DNA from: Bufo bufo
Lineage: Eukaryota; Chordata; Amphibia; Anura; Bufonidae
DNA: 64,000 nucleotides
Reading direction: 5' to 3'
Assembly: GCF_905171765.1 (NCBI RefSeq)
Contig: NC_053392.1
Coordinates: 504,166,556 to 504,230,555 of the forward strand
The notes beneath the pieces were generated by a model, which made no database searches, was not told where the DNA came from, and worked only from the letters and a program-made list of their open reading frames with translations. Both the position numbers and the translations under genes were made by a program. Numbering within the stretch: position 1 is the stretch's first letter; each line of letters opens with the position of its first letter. Shown here one piece after another: positions 32,421-43,297 of this stretch.

Positions 32421-33059
32421 CACGTGGTGCTCCGCAGAATAAAGGTAATTTCAACACATGAAAAAATAAACTTGTAAAACAATGGGACAATTGCATTGTT
32501 TTCAAATTTCACCCCATTAATTTTTTTTTTTCAGTTCCCCAATGAATTCTATGGAATAATAAATGCTGCAATTATAAAGTACAACTTGTCCAACAAAAGA
32601 AAATAAGCTCTCAACTGTGAATGGACAAATAAAAAAAATTCTGGCTTTTGGTTGACAGAAAAAAATATGAAAATTGGCTGCGGTTGGAATGGGTTAATAA
32701 CCAAGACAAGTGAATTAAAACTGACAAGATTGCTGGTCTTTTTCTTTTAAGTTAAGGAATACAGTAGACCAGTAAGAAAAAAGGGGTAGCAATGGCAGCC
32801 CAGTTGGGAACTCCACCATGTAGGTACACAACATTCTTACAAGACAAGGACTCATTCACACATGTACAAGGGCTGGGATAGTGTCATTCATCCACTTACA
32901 GGAATTCTTGGTTTTCCTGCTTGGAATTGTTTCATACAACTGCAACACTTGGCACTCAGATGGGGAACTTAAAGACAATTTACAAAGATCCCGGTAAGCA
33001 TATTTCCTGGGCCTGATATCCCTGGCACTGACATAAAAAATGGCAAAAATATCCCAGAT

Positions 33060-34740
33060 TTCAGCCTATAACTAGAACTGCATAATTTTTTTTATTTTTT
33101 GAGCGATTTACTTATGTAGGGTCTCATGTTTTGCGGGATGAGGTGACAGTTTTATTGGTACAATTTTGTTTGACATACGCCTTTTTGATCGCTTGGTGTT
33201 GCACTTTTTGAGATGTAAGGTGCCAAAAATGGGTTTTTGGCACAGTTTTTTTTTTTTTTTACGGTGTTCACCTGAGGGGTTAGGTCATGTGATATTTTTA
33301 TCGAGCATGTTGTTACACACGCAGCGATACCTAATATTTATACTTTTTTTATTTCACTTTAACACAATAATAGCATATTTGAAATAAAAAAAATTATGTT
33401 TTAGTGTCTCCATGTTCTGAGAGCTATAGTTTTATTATTTTTTGAGCGATTTTCTTTTGTAGGGTCTCATTTTTTGCGGGATTAGGTGACGGTTTTATTG
33501 GTACCATTTTGTTTGACATACACCTTTTTGATCGCTCAGTGTTGCACTTTTTGTGATGTAAGGTGACAAAAATTGCTTTTTTTTTTATGGTGTTTATCGG
33601 ACGGGGTCGATCATGTCATATATTTATAGAGACGGTCGTTACGGACGTGGTGATACCTAATATGTGTATTTTTTTTTCTTCTTCATTTTTTATAGGAAAA
33701 GGCAATTTATTTATTTTATTTAAATTTTTATTTATTTTTACTTTTATTATTTTTTTATCAAGTCTCAATTGGATCTTGAAGATCCAGTGGGGCTGATGGC
33801 TGTACTATACTTTGCAATGCTCTTGCATTGCAAAGTATAATACTATCAGATTTCCTGTAGATGGCAACACTGGACGCCTTTGCAAAGCGCCCGGTTGCCC
33901 GCGGCAGCCCCGATGGTTGAGAGAAGGAGCCCCCTCCCTCTATTAACCCCATGGATGCCGCTGCATCTAAGGGGTTACAGCAGAGTGTCAGTATACAGCT
34001 GACACTCGCTGCTGATGGCGGCAGCTCAGGAACGAAGCCGCTGCCATCAAATACAGCAGGGGGACCGCATCAGGGGCAGGGGGCACAGATGGGGGCAGGA
34101 TGCATGGATGGGGGGTGTAGGGGGGGACCACATCAGGGGCACAGTTAGGGGCAGGATATATGGATGGGGGGGACCGCATCAGGGGCAGGCGGGGACAGAT
34201 GGCGGAGACATGGCTCACAGGCGGGGGGGGGGGGGGTGTATGGGGGGACCACATCAGGGGCACAGTTAGGGGCAGGATATATGGATGGGGGGGACCGCAT
34301 CAGGGGCAGGGGGGGACAGATGGCGGAGACATGGCTCACAGGCGGGGGGGGGTGTAGGGGGGGGACCACATCAGGGGCAGGATATATGGATGGGGGGGAC
34401 CGCATCAGGGGCAGGCGGGGACAGATGGCCAAGACACATTACCTGATTTCAGGCTCTGATCTGCAGATCAGCCCCTGGAACAGGCACTTTTACACTGCCG
34501 CGATCCGATTGGTTAGTCTGCACAGAATAACCAATCGGACCGATTGCCGGCAAGGGAGCCTTTCTGATTGGTCCCTTGCCAGCATTACTGAACTGTATGC
34601 TGTTCGTGACAGCAGCAGTGCAGGGGCAGAAGCTTTAATCCAAGCATTTTGCAGCGCTTGGATTAAAGAGCTGCCATGACGTCTATACACGTGCTAGCTG
34701 CACGGGGTGTGTGCAGCTAGCACGTATATAGCTGTATGGC
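33060..34740. repeat. Old non-coding repeat with an internal 350-bp tandem duplication
   Basis: Segments 33090-33290 and 33435-33620 are diverged tandem copies sharing gagcgattt, gtagggtctcat, ttttgcggga and tttgacata. Similar text occurs at 51650-51950. The right part ends with a hairpin (CGTGCTAGCTGCAC / GTGCAGCTAGCACG, 34689-34723). Family unknown; probably a large non-autonomous DNA transposon common in frogs. Confidence 0.45.
34044..34432. repeat. G-rich VNTR
   Basis: Alternating units built from gggggaccgcatcaggggca, ggatatatggatgggg and ggacagatggcggagacatg, with runs of up to 14 G. Period about 110-130 bp with internal 40-bp similarity. Open frames on both strands (Gly/Arg-rich and Pro-rich) are repeat artefacts. 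The G runs could form G-quadruplexes. Confidence 0.85.
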
Positions 34741-34960
34741 AGTCAGGAAGGGAATAAAGAGACCAGTCCTGTATGGATACTTACTGGAAGAACTCTATGG
34801 TGGGGGCGTGGCCTGACTGGGGATGTGAGTGGACGTGCAGAGCTGAGCTCCCGGCTGAACATCCTGTAATTCATTCTTCTCCCTGTCCATCTGGGGCTGT
34901 AACGGCTCACCGATATAACGAAGTGCTTCCCCAGGGGTCCTGCTACCGTACCGCTCCGCC

Positions 34961-35992
34961 ATGCGCCGTCAAAAGGCCAAAGAGAAGGAGTAAAAGGACG
35001 GTGAAAGTGCCACCCCAGCAAGGCAAGATGGCGCCGGACAGTCAGTGAAGCTGCTGGATGTGGCAGCGCGACTGGAAAAGTTTGCTCACACCACTGAATC
35101 TGTTCATCCTGCGCCAGCCCTGAACGCATACGCTGCCGCTGTTAAGAGGAATCCTCCAGTGCCTCCGTTGTTAGATGACATTTCAGAGGACTCTGAGGTC
35201 AGTGATCTTAATGGCAGGATGGCCGCCTCAGTGCTTGAGCCTACTATCAAGGATGTCTTTACAGCGGTGTTACAATGCAATAATGCAATCACTGCGCTTA
35301 CTACCAATGTGGGTGGCCTGAAAAAGGATATAGGGCTACTAAGGCAAGACATGAGGCAAGTCAAAGAGCGTATGAGTGAAATGGGGGGCCGCTTAAGTGA
35401 TTTGGAAGACCAAATGCCGCCAGTTAAAAGGGACATGCAGTGGGTGATTCACAATGTCACGATGCTTATCCCCAAAACTGACGACCTGGAAAACAGGCTG
35501 CAGCGAAATAATGTGAGCATGATTGGAGTGCCAGAACGTACCGAAGGAACAGATGCAATTACATTTGTGGAAAAGTGGCTAACAGAAAAAATAGGAAAGG
35601 AAAAGCTGTCTCCTCGGTTTGCTGTGGAACGGGCACACAGGGTGCCGTTTCGCCCCCCACCACCAGGGGCACCACTGCGCCCTTTATTGCTTAGAGTCCT
35701 CTATTTTCGTGACTGGGATGCCATTTTGAGAGGAGCAAGAGACTGCACTGATCTGACTATTGATGGGAACCGGATCTCTTTGTTTCCTGACTTCTCACCT
35801 GATGACCAAAAGAAGCGTGCACGTTTTATTGATGTTAAACGCAGACTGCGACTATTACAGCTTCCATATTTTATGCTATATCCTGTGAAACTGCGAGTCG
35901 TGGCGAAAGATAAAACGCACTTGTTTGAGGATCCGGGTGCGGCATGCCAGTGGTTGGACTCCACTGAAAAGGATTTAAGGGAGGGCCCTTAA
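34961..35992 (+). pseudogene. LINE ORF1 protein (nucleic-acid chaperone), one premature stop
   Basis: The first ATG at 34961 opens MRRQKAKEKE, then a TAA (34991-34993) interrupts, and the same frame runs on to the TAA after 35989. The open part has an N-terminal Ser/Pro-rich stretch, a coiled coil (about codons 95-160: LKKDIGLLRQDMRQVKERMSEMGG...), the RRM-like region (LENRLQRNNVSMIGVPE), and the C-terminal domain (FAVERAHRVPF, PLLLRVLYFRDWDAILRGAR, WLDST). These are the standard parts of L1/Tx1 ORF1 proteins, which bind LINE RNA and form trimers. Total length without the stop would be about 343 residues, a normal size. Confidence 0.9.
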
Positions 35993-36525
35993 TCTGCTGA
36001 TTGCCACAAGTTATTATGCTATCACCTTCTACCTTTTGTCTATATGGACAGTTGATAAATGCCGGGTCATGTTGTTGGTTAGATGCCTGCAAATAATAAT
36101 GTGGGGGGCAGACTGAGTGCTTGAGTCATTGATTTGCCCAGTATCGGAGACAGCATTTATTAATATTTGCACTATGTCCTTTTCATCAGTTAGGAGGGTC
36201 ATACTATAAGGGGGGAGATCTGATATATGCTAGCATAGCCGGGAATGTATGCCGCTTGCTAGTTTTTATTTAACGTTCCCCTTGTTTGCTATTGCATATT
36301 TGTTTGTATTCCCCAAGTTCCAGAAATTATTTTCCCCAGGGTTTCACGTGTATGTGAAATGTCTTTACTTGTTCTGTATGGGTTGGGAAGGGGGAGGGGG
36401 GTGCTGTGAGACCTTATTGACTAGACACCAGTGGTTATATGTGTATGACCGGGGCGAGGCTGCTTACGGTCCTGTACTGCTATGGTTTAAAAATATTATG
36501 TAAATATAAAATATTAAAAATATAA

Positions 36526-37895
36526 ATGGGTACCCTTAGAATAATTGCCTGGAATGTGAGGGGGCTGAGCCAACCTGCTAAACGCAATGCCGTCTTTTAT
36601 GCCTTGCAAACGTATCAACCGGCAATTCTGTGCCTCTCAGAAACTCATCTCACTTCTGAGAGAACACATCTTATTCATAAGGCTTGGGTGGCACAGAAGT
36701 TTCATTCCTCCTACTCCACGCAATCGAGAGGGGTGAGCGTGTTGCTGCATAGAAATGTTCCCTTTATATCTAGGGAGGTACATGTAGATGATGAGGGTCG
36801 CTTTATATGTATTAACTGTTCTGTGTTTCATTACCAAATGATACTAGTGGCCGTTTATATACCTCCCCCATATTCCTGTGAAGTTCTCAAAAAAGTATTA
36901 TCCTTCACTTCCAAATTTCCAGATCCGCCAGTTCTCATAATTGGTGATTTTAACATGTTCTTGGACAAATCCCTAGATAAATTCCAATCTGATAGTGGGG
37001 CCTCTGGCCCTTCTCTATCCTCGTTAGCCAAGACGCTCGCTGAAATAGACTTGTATGATTTGTGGAGGTCCAGAAATCCTGGTGTGAAGCAATACTCCTG
37101 CTACTCGTCATCACATAGTTCTCTTTCTAGGATAGATCTCGCTGTGGGATCTAAGGGAGTGTTAGATAAGGTCCAGGATGTTAGGTACTTACCCCATAGT
37201 ATTTCTGACCACTCCCCGTTATTGGTAGTACTGGATTTAGGGAGAGAGTTATTGGGTACGAGACAACCATGGCGACTAAACCCTTTTTGGATCCAGTTAG
37301 TTGATACTGGTACTGTGATATCTGCTGCTCTGACTGACTTTTTTTTTTACCAATAATGAAGGTTCAGCTAGTTATTATCTGGGATACAATGAAAGCTTAT
37401 ATTAGAGGGATATACATTAAACGGATTAGTTCCCATAAAACTAAAAGCAGGGCCCTTATGACAGAACTACTGGATAGAGTTCAGACTACGGAAGCTAAAT
37501 ACATCTCTGACCCCTCCCTAGAAAATTCCTTGTACTGGACGGAGGCGCAAGATATACTGAAGGAACATTTGATTAGTAGAGCTGGGGACAAACAATTTTT
37601 TAAGACTCAGCATTATTTTATGGAAGGGGAATGTACGGGTCACCTACTAGCTACTATTATTAAAACCCAATCGGGCCCCTCTTGTATATTGGGAATCACT
37701 AATAAAATGGGCGTAAAGGTATTGGGAGATGATAACATAATGAACATATTCCATGAACACTATGCAGAAGTCTATAAGTCCAGACTAGGGATTGACTGTA
37801 GAGACAGGGAAGTACTCTATGGTATGAAGACTTATTGGTACCACCATTTTCATGAACCTGTAGAAGAATATCTACTGTGTACACCCCTGCCTCGC
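36526..37895 (+). pseudogene. LINE ORF2, apurinic-type endonuclease domain, truncated before RT
   Basis: Starts MGTLRIIAWNVRGL. All endonuclease signature residues are present: WNVRGL (Asn), CLSETHL (Glu), VAVYIPP, LIIGDFN (Asp, Asn), SRIDLAV and SISDHSPL (final His). The frame breaks in a run of ten T (about 37337-37346): sequence before it is in one frame (to 37356) and the linker SYYLIWDTMKAYIRG...MNIFHEHYAEVYKS continues in another. Similarity ends at TPLPRTF. The enzyme would nick the target DNA for target-primed reverse transcription; without RT this copy cannot move. Confidence 0.9.
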
Positions 37896-38164
37896 ACCTT
37901 CAGCTCACCGTATCAATAGATGTCAGGTCCAGGAATTACGGGACGGCGCAGGGAGAAGATAACACCACATCGGCAATGTATGCCCCGGTATCTTGTAGAA
38001 GTATGTTGGTGTTTTTTGGGGTTCTACATGCATTATAACCTATATAATGCATCTCAATAGTAATACAGTAAAATATAAAGTGTGATCGGCTGTGGTAGAA
38101 CACATCGGTACATCCATTACAGATCAGGTCCCAATAACCATACACAATAAAAAATTACAATACA
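37896..38164. other. Unassigned sequence between LINE and pygb 3' end
   Basis: No ORF or repeat end recognised. It contains several aataaa-like and tataatgc-type AT-rich motifs. Confidence 0.4.
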
Positions 38165-39261
38165 CTGAAATTAGGTACTAGGTTTATTGAAGGACGAGTC
38201 CCACAAGCATAAAAGGTGAAGTTAACGTGCAAATCTTTAGTTAGAAATACAGTACTTTAGAATCACACACGCAAATGCTAAAACAACAGCGTCTTTACAA
38301 AGACAAACTCATGAATATAATGCTTCACACAAAGCTTGCACATTCTCTCCCACGTACGATGTTGTGTGGAGAGCATGGATATGGCTACCACATTTGATGA
38401 ACCACTGTGGCATTGGAAAGGGTTTGCAGTCTGACACCTAGAACTAAGCTTGTGTGCGGGCTAATCCCTTCTATTACAGTACTTAAAACTCCGCCAGGGC
38501 TTTTCCCAGTGGCTTACATCACAACAGTGGTAGACTATGGACCATTCTAGTGCCGAGGATGCACCATCTCATAACACAAGGGCTAGTCTCTGATTTTATT
38601 GCCTAAAATATAATCTTCTCTAGAAATCCTTGTAAATAAGCATAGTCTAAAAACTAAACCTCTGACTAAAAATCTGATTTCAACAGCAATTCACAAGGTG
38701 CTTATACACTAAAACAGTAGAAAAAAAAAAAAAACTAAAACTGTGATAAAACTGATAAAACAATGTGAAATGTAGGTGCAGAGGCGTCACCTCTGTGCTT
38801 CCCATTTGATCATACAGGGCAAATAAACTAGGTAAAATAATCCTGTGTAAATGGGTACCGACACATTGAATTAGTATTGGTGGCGTGCTGTGGTTTGTTC
38901 ATAGATTATTGCTGCATAAGGTGAAGCGCAGCAGCAAATATTGAGACTGTGACTGCGTCAGCTAGAAAGAAATATTGTTGGGATTGGCTCCTGCTCTAGA
39001 AGATCCTATTATGTGGAGGTAAAGCCAGTAGTTTCCATTGTGACCTCAACACTTACTTATGTGGTCAGTTCTACAAAAAAGTGGAATAAATAACAGGTTA
39101 TGTAATATTGAGCGTTGGAGTAGGACAACACAATCCGTTTGGTTTCCCCCTATGACAAGACTACGCTCTGATGGGAAAGCGATCACAACTGGTGAACAAA
39201 CACTAATCCTGAGCCAACCAAACTACCAGCAGAAACGGTGAGCACATGCATCTCCTGAGAG
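38165..39261 (-). other. Probable 3' untranslated region of pygb
   Basis: Lies between the pygb stop (39262-39264) and a minus-strand AATAAA at 38183-38188, about 1.1 kb. No MITE ends are seen in it, unlike the surrounding DNA, which fits transcribed sequence under some constraint. The actual cleavage site is a guess of about 20 bases past the signal. Confidence 0.55.
38183..38188 (-). promoter_or_regulatory. Candidate pygb polyadenylation signal
   Basis: AATAAA on the minus strand (tttatt on plus). It is about 1.08 kb after the stop codon and is followed by AT-rich sequence. Confidence 0.5.
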
Positions 39262-39414
39262 CTATTCCCTGGGGATGTTCGGTGGAGGAATCTTCACAGC
39301 TGACGGTTCCACTCCCCAAATTTCTGTGGCGTATTCACTAATTGTTCTGTCACTGGAGAACTTGCCGGAGCAAGCGATATTTTTAATGACTTTCTTGGTC
39401 CATTCCCTGAGGTT
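39262..39414 (-). CDS. pygb: pygb last coding exon
   Basis: Acceptor tttgcag precedes 39414; the exon encodes [20 protein letters not shown], then [30 protein letters not shown] and TAG at 39262-39264 (50 residues plus stop, phase 0). Glycogen phosphorylase releases glucose-1-phosphate from glycogen in the cytosol. This exon carries the C-terminal helix that packs on the dimer. The tail [11 protein letters not shown] matches the brain isoform rather than the liver or muscle forms, whose tails differ. Very high similarity to vertebrate PYGB over all residues; no disruption. Confidence 0.95.
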   Translation of the reverse strand, partial: NLREWTKKVIKNIACSGKFSSDRTISEYATEIWGVEPSAVKIPPPNIPRE

Positions 39415-39504
39415 CTGCAAAAGAAATATAAAATGTCAGTGTACTGTATAGAGAACCACTGAATAGAATATAGTGAGTGACTGAAGTCAGTTCCAATTTC
39501 TTAC

Positions 39505-39571
39505 CATGTATAATTGGTCCACCTTCCCCTGGCATTTAATATAGTCCTCATAGTCTGCAAACACCTTGAAC
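39505..39571 (-). CDS. pygb: pygb exon, third visible from the 3' end minus one
   Basis: 67 bp; acceptor ttttgatag and donor gtaagaa. It completes an Arg codon split AG|G and encodes [20 protein letters not shown] followed by YM. This is the helix after the ...MLMHNDR segment of the phosphorylase C-terminal domain. Phase 2 in, phase 0 out, fitting both neighbours exactly. Confidence 0.95.
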
Positions 39572-39886
39572 CTATCAAAAGAAATGCATACTTAGCATAT
39601 TCATTTCTCAAATGAATTTTTAGTTCAAAGGTAGACTGATGTACATGTATGAAACAGGTAATCACAATCCTGTTCGGGACAAGAATGATTTACTCGGTTG
39701 CTGCAGCACTGCTCCCATTCACTTTAATGGTAGAAGCCCTGCAGTAACCAGTTCCATCCACTACACAATGGACAGAATTATGTAGTTCCAGACCCAAAGC
39801 TACTCCTGAACAGCTAAGTGTCAGGAACACGGGGTGATGGACCACCCCCATGATCAGATAGTGTGGTCTATCCCAAGGCCAGCAAT

Positions 39887-40331
39887 AGAAAAGGACTGGA
39901 CACATGTCTGGTGGGAGTGTGAGTTAATCAAACCTTTCTGGCAAAAGATCCTCAGGATTATTAATAAGGTATGTAATACCTCCCTCTCGCTCAAATCAGA
40001 TATAGCTTTGCTCTCGCTCTTCCCCTCTGACATACCTGAGAAAACTAGACGGCTTCTTAACCACATGTTGGCAGCGGCCAGGTTCTTAATCCCACTTCAC
40101 TGGGAATCTAGAGAGGTTCCCTCAATCTTACACTGGTTAAACAAGATAGACCAGATTGCCAGGTTTGAAGAAATTTCTCACTGGCAATCAAGGTCTTATC
40201 AAGCTTTCTCCCGTATTTGGGCACCTTGGTTCCGCCACAGGGGACTTCTCTATGACTCCTGCCCCTCGCTTACTCCCCCCTAATCTTCATTGGTTCACAC
40301 CTGTACCCCTATTTTAAATAGATATTGAGCA

Positions 40332-40363
<32 letters not shown>

Positions 40364-40727
40364 CTATCCTAGCTGTCCCTTCTCAGATATTCCAATAAAC
40401 CAGTTTCCTAGGGCTCACCCAGGAGACAGCCCCCCCCAGTCTCTTATTCCTTCCTTCCCTACTCTCTCTCGTTATGCGTTTCTAGTGTTCTACTAGTTCT
40501 AGAGTGTCAAGGCCTGTTATGACGAAATCTCCATAACTCCGCCTACTTTAATTGAGCATTGTGACAATTAATTAATGTATGTGCCAATTTGCACTATTTT
40601 TGGCTTTATTCTGCTGTGATGACCCTATGCACTGACACCATGAGTTTATTTCCTCTGGTGCACTGTTTATTCTACCTTACTTTAAAAACAATAACCAGAT
40701 TTTGAAAAGAAAGAAAAGGACTGGACA
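39887..40727 (+). mobile_element. 5'-truncated L1 insertion with 16-bp target duplication
   Basis: The repeat agaaaaggactggaca occurs at 39887-39902 and 40712-40727 and bounds the insert 39903-40711. The insert encodes the C-terminal end of an L1/Tx1 ORF2 (HVWWECELIKPFWQKILRII...WAPWFRHRGLLYD, stop at about 40281), then a 3' UTR with a (CA)n tract, ending gattttgaaaagaa. Without the insert the flanks join to ...aaaaggactggacaacccctttaa, a T2-type MITE terminus. It lies in pygb's intron, opposite to the gene. Confidence 0.9.
40332..40362. repeat. (CA)n microsatellite
   Basis: About 15 CA dinucleotides in the 3' UTR of the truncated L1. Confidence 0.95.
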
Positions 40728-40753
40728 ACCCCTTTAAGCTCGCCTTTTCTTAC

Positions 40754-40888
40754 CTGTCATTGTGCATCAGCATATTTACAATATCCTTAAACAAGTCTGG
40801 TTCTCTAGGAGAAAAGCGTCCATTTCTGATCTGATCGATCGCCTCTCGAAGTTCTGGAATTTTGTCACAGTAATCCTTAGCATTGTAT
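40754..40888 (-). CDS. pygb: pygb exon encoding the YNAKDYCDK...NMLMHNDR segment
   Basis: 135 bp; acceptor ttttgtatag, donor gtaaga. It completes Gly (GG|A) from the upstream exon, then [40 protein letters not shown] and MHNDR, with the last Arg codon split AG|G into the next exon. Matches the vertebrate phosphorylase family without gaps. The intron upstream is 2.86 kb and carries a hAT, a Tc1 element and a T2-like MITE. Confidence 0.96.
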
Positions 40889-40946
40889 CTATACAAAACA
40901 AGACGACAAAACCTTTACTTGCATGAAAATACTCCAATCTCAAGAG

Positions 40947-41871
40947 CAGTGGCGTACCTACCATATAGGCAGACCACGCAGCTGCTATGGGGCCCATGAG
41001 GAAGGGGGGCCCGCAGTGGAGGAGAGTCCCCGCCCCTGTCTATCTTCCTGTCTCCCGTCTGCTAGCTCCGCCTCCTGCCTGATTCCTCTGGAGTGCCACA
41101 ACCCCGCCAGTAATGAAGTAAGTGACGACTTGTACGTGAGGACAGTGCAGAGATGTATGTGTGTGAAGGGGGGTCACTCAGCTTTCCCAGGCTATTCCTC
41201 TGCACATATGCCATTCAGAACAGGAGGAAAGCTGGTTGTCACTACATTATGTAATGTGACTCCGCTTTCCTGATGTCCTGCATGGCACAAGTGCAGAGGC
41301 ATGAGAACAGCAGAAAAGCTGGGTGCTATTACATCATGTAATGTCACTCAGATTTCCTGCTATCCTGCAAGGCATGAGTGCAGATAATAAGAACATGGAA
41401 AGGCAGGGGGGAGGGGTAACCCAGCTTTCCCAGAGACTCCTGTCTCTGCACATGTGTCATGCAGGATAGCAAGTAATGTCAGCGTCTCCCAGCTGTCCTG
41501 CATGACACAGGGAATGGGGGAAGAGGGGCACTCACTTCCTTAATCTTCTCTCATGTCTCTGCGCGTGTGCCATGCTGGACAGCAGGAAAGTTGGGTGGTA
41601 TTACATCATGTAATGCCCCAGATTCTTGTCAATATATGCTGAACACCGCCAGAACCTACCAGATCCCATTCACTATAATGGGTCTGTTGGGTTCCGGCAT
41701 GAGTACTGCCATTTTGTAGAACAAAATACTTCTGCATGAGGTGGGGCGGGGGATAAGTCAGGGAGGGTAGTGAGAGGAGCCAGGGCGCATAGTGGGAGGG
41801 ACTACGAACAGGAATGGGGGCCCAATTTAAATTCTTGCTATGGGGCCCAATGATTTCTGTGTACGCCCCTG
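40947..41871. mobile_element. Non-autonomous hAT-like element with 8-bp target duplication
   Basis: Starts CAGTGGCGTACCTACC and ends GTACGCCCCTG, the same family of termini as the element at 15478. The 8-bp duplication ctcaagag flanks it (40939-40946, 41872-41879). Repeated text around TCAGCTTTCC / ACATCATGTAATGT appears about every 120-150 bp between 41170 and 41620. No transposase. Confidence 0.88.
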
Positions 41872-41953
41872 CTCAAGAGGTTAACATGAGACCATGCTAA
41901 GGGTTAAATTCTGCTATCTAAAAAAATACTCTAGTCCTGACAGGCTACACATA

Positions 41954-42865
41954 CAGTACAGACCAAAGGTTTGGACACACCTTCTCATTCAAAGAGTTTT
42001 CTTTATTTTCACGACTATGAAGGCATCAAAACTATGAATTAACACATGTGGAATTATATACATAACAAACAAGTGTGAAACAACTGAAAATATGTCATAT
42101 TCTAGGTTCTTCAAAGTAGCCACCTTTTGCTTTGATTACTGCTTTGCACACTCTTGGCATTCTCTTGATGAGCTTCAAGAGGTAGTCCACTGAAATGGTT
42201 TTCACTTCACAGGTGTGCCCTGTCAGGTTTAATAGTGGGATTTCTTGCCTTATAAATGGGGTTGGGACCATCAGTTGCGTTGAGAAGTCAGGTGGATACA
42301 CAGCTGATAGTCCTACTGAATAGACTGTTAGAATTTGTATTATGGCAAGAAAAAAGCAGATAAGTAAAGAAAAACGAGTGGCCATCATTACTTTAAGAAA
42401 TGAAGGTCAGTCAGTCAGCCGAAAAATTGGGAAAACTTTGAAAGTAAGGGCTATTTGACCATGAAGGAGAGTGATGGGGTGCTGCGCCAGATGACCTGGC
42501 CTCCACAGTCACCGGACCTGAACCCAATCGAGATGGTTTGGGGTGAGCTGGACCGCAGAGTGAAGGCAAAAGGGCCAAGTGCTAAGCATCTCTGGGAACT
42601 CTTTCAAGACTGTTGGAAGACCATTTCAGGGGACTACCTCTTGAAGCTCATCAAGAGAATGCCAAGAGTGTGCAAAGCAGTAATCAAAGCAAAAGGTGGC
42701 TACTTTGAAGAACCTAGAATATGACATATTTTCAGTTGTTTCACACTTGTTTGTTATGTATATAATTCCACATGTGTTAATTCATAGTTTTGATGCCTTC
42801 ATAGTCATGAAAATAAAGAAAACTCTTTGAATGAGAAGGTGTGTCCAAACTTTTGGTCTGTACTG
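41954..42865 (+). mobile_element. Internally deleted Tc1-like element with about 247-bp terminal repeats
   Basis: TA flanks both ends (41952-41953, 42866-42867). Termini CAGTACAGACCAAAGGTTTG and its inverse extend into near-identical inverted repeats of about 247 bp (41954-42200 and 42619-42865). The transposase gene is present only as an N-terminal and a C-terminal piece. The right terminal repeat includes the end of the transposase gene, so the left one holds an inverted copy of the same codons. Located in a pygb intron. Confidence 0.93.
42363..42724 (+). pseudogene. Tc1-like transposase, internally deleted
   Basis: N-terminal helix-turn-helix part SKEKRVAIITLRNEGQSVSR ... KIGKTLK is followed by a stop and frame change, then SDGVLRQMTWPPQSPDLNPI with EMVWGELDRRVKAKG, the third catalytic region (Asp-Glu of Tc1 DD34E). 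The reading ends KTISGDYLLKLIKRMPRVCK ... GGYFEEPRI-stop. About 200 residues containing the first two catalytic Asp are missing. Confidence 0.88.
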
Positions 42866-42969
42866 TATACAAATTCAAAGAGCATCAAAGATAGGATCCC
42901 TTTGTCATGCCCCACCATCAGGTCCGCACTCGGCATGACACAGTCTATCCATTTTGCTCGATATTTTCC

Positions 42970-43297
42970 TTTAAGGGGTTGTCTCACCTTAAACAATGGT
43001 CGCAAGGATATGCCCCCAATTTCACATAGGTGCTGGTCCCAACTCTGACACCCACACCTATCTCTAGAACGGGGTGGCCAAAGTAAAGGACAGCGCACTG
43101 TGCATGCGTGGTCTCTTTCCATTCATTTCTATGGGAGCGCAACTATTTTCAGCATTCTAACAGAAATTAATGGAAAGCAACCGCGCATGTGCGGTGCGCT
43201 CTCCTACACTTTGGGCACTCCTTTCTATAGAGGTGGGACCCGGACCTATCTGCCATTGGTGGCATATCACTATGTACTAATATTCGAGGTGAGATAA
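42970..43297. mobile_element. T2-type MITE, right end eroded
   Basis: Begins TTTAAGGGGTTGTCTCACCTT; the right side has GAGGTGAGATAACCAATG, a diverged inverted partner. CGCACTGTGCATGCGTGG and the GCGCATGTGCGGTGCGC segment form inner arms. Confidence 0.5.

Larger units (their letters stand above)
34800..37895 (+). mobile_element. L1/Tx1-type LINE, 5' half only
   Basis: Contains a 5' UTR-like GC-rich start (gggggcgtggcctgactgg, 34802), ORF1, a spacer of about 530 bp, and the endonuclease and linker of ORF2. Similarity stops near 37895 in the segment EEYLLCTPLPRTF, before the reverse transcriptase. The missing RT and tail are not in the window; the L1 tail at 39903 is a separate insertion. I see no target duplication. 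Confidence 0.85.

Noticed and set aside
33988..34432. Pro-rich and Gly/Arg-rich open frames
   Set aside because: G-run VNTR artefacts on both strands.
39834..40283. 149-codon plus-strand ORF as a host gene
   Set aside because: Its first 20 codons are MITE sequence and the rest is an L1 ORF2 tail; the apparent gene spans a transposon junction.
42095..42388. Minus-strand 97-codon ORF as a separate gene
   Set aside because: Its end is the inverted copy of transposase codons in the left Tc1 terminal repeat; the rest has no similarity.
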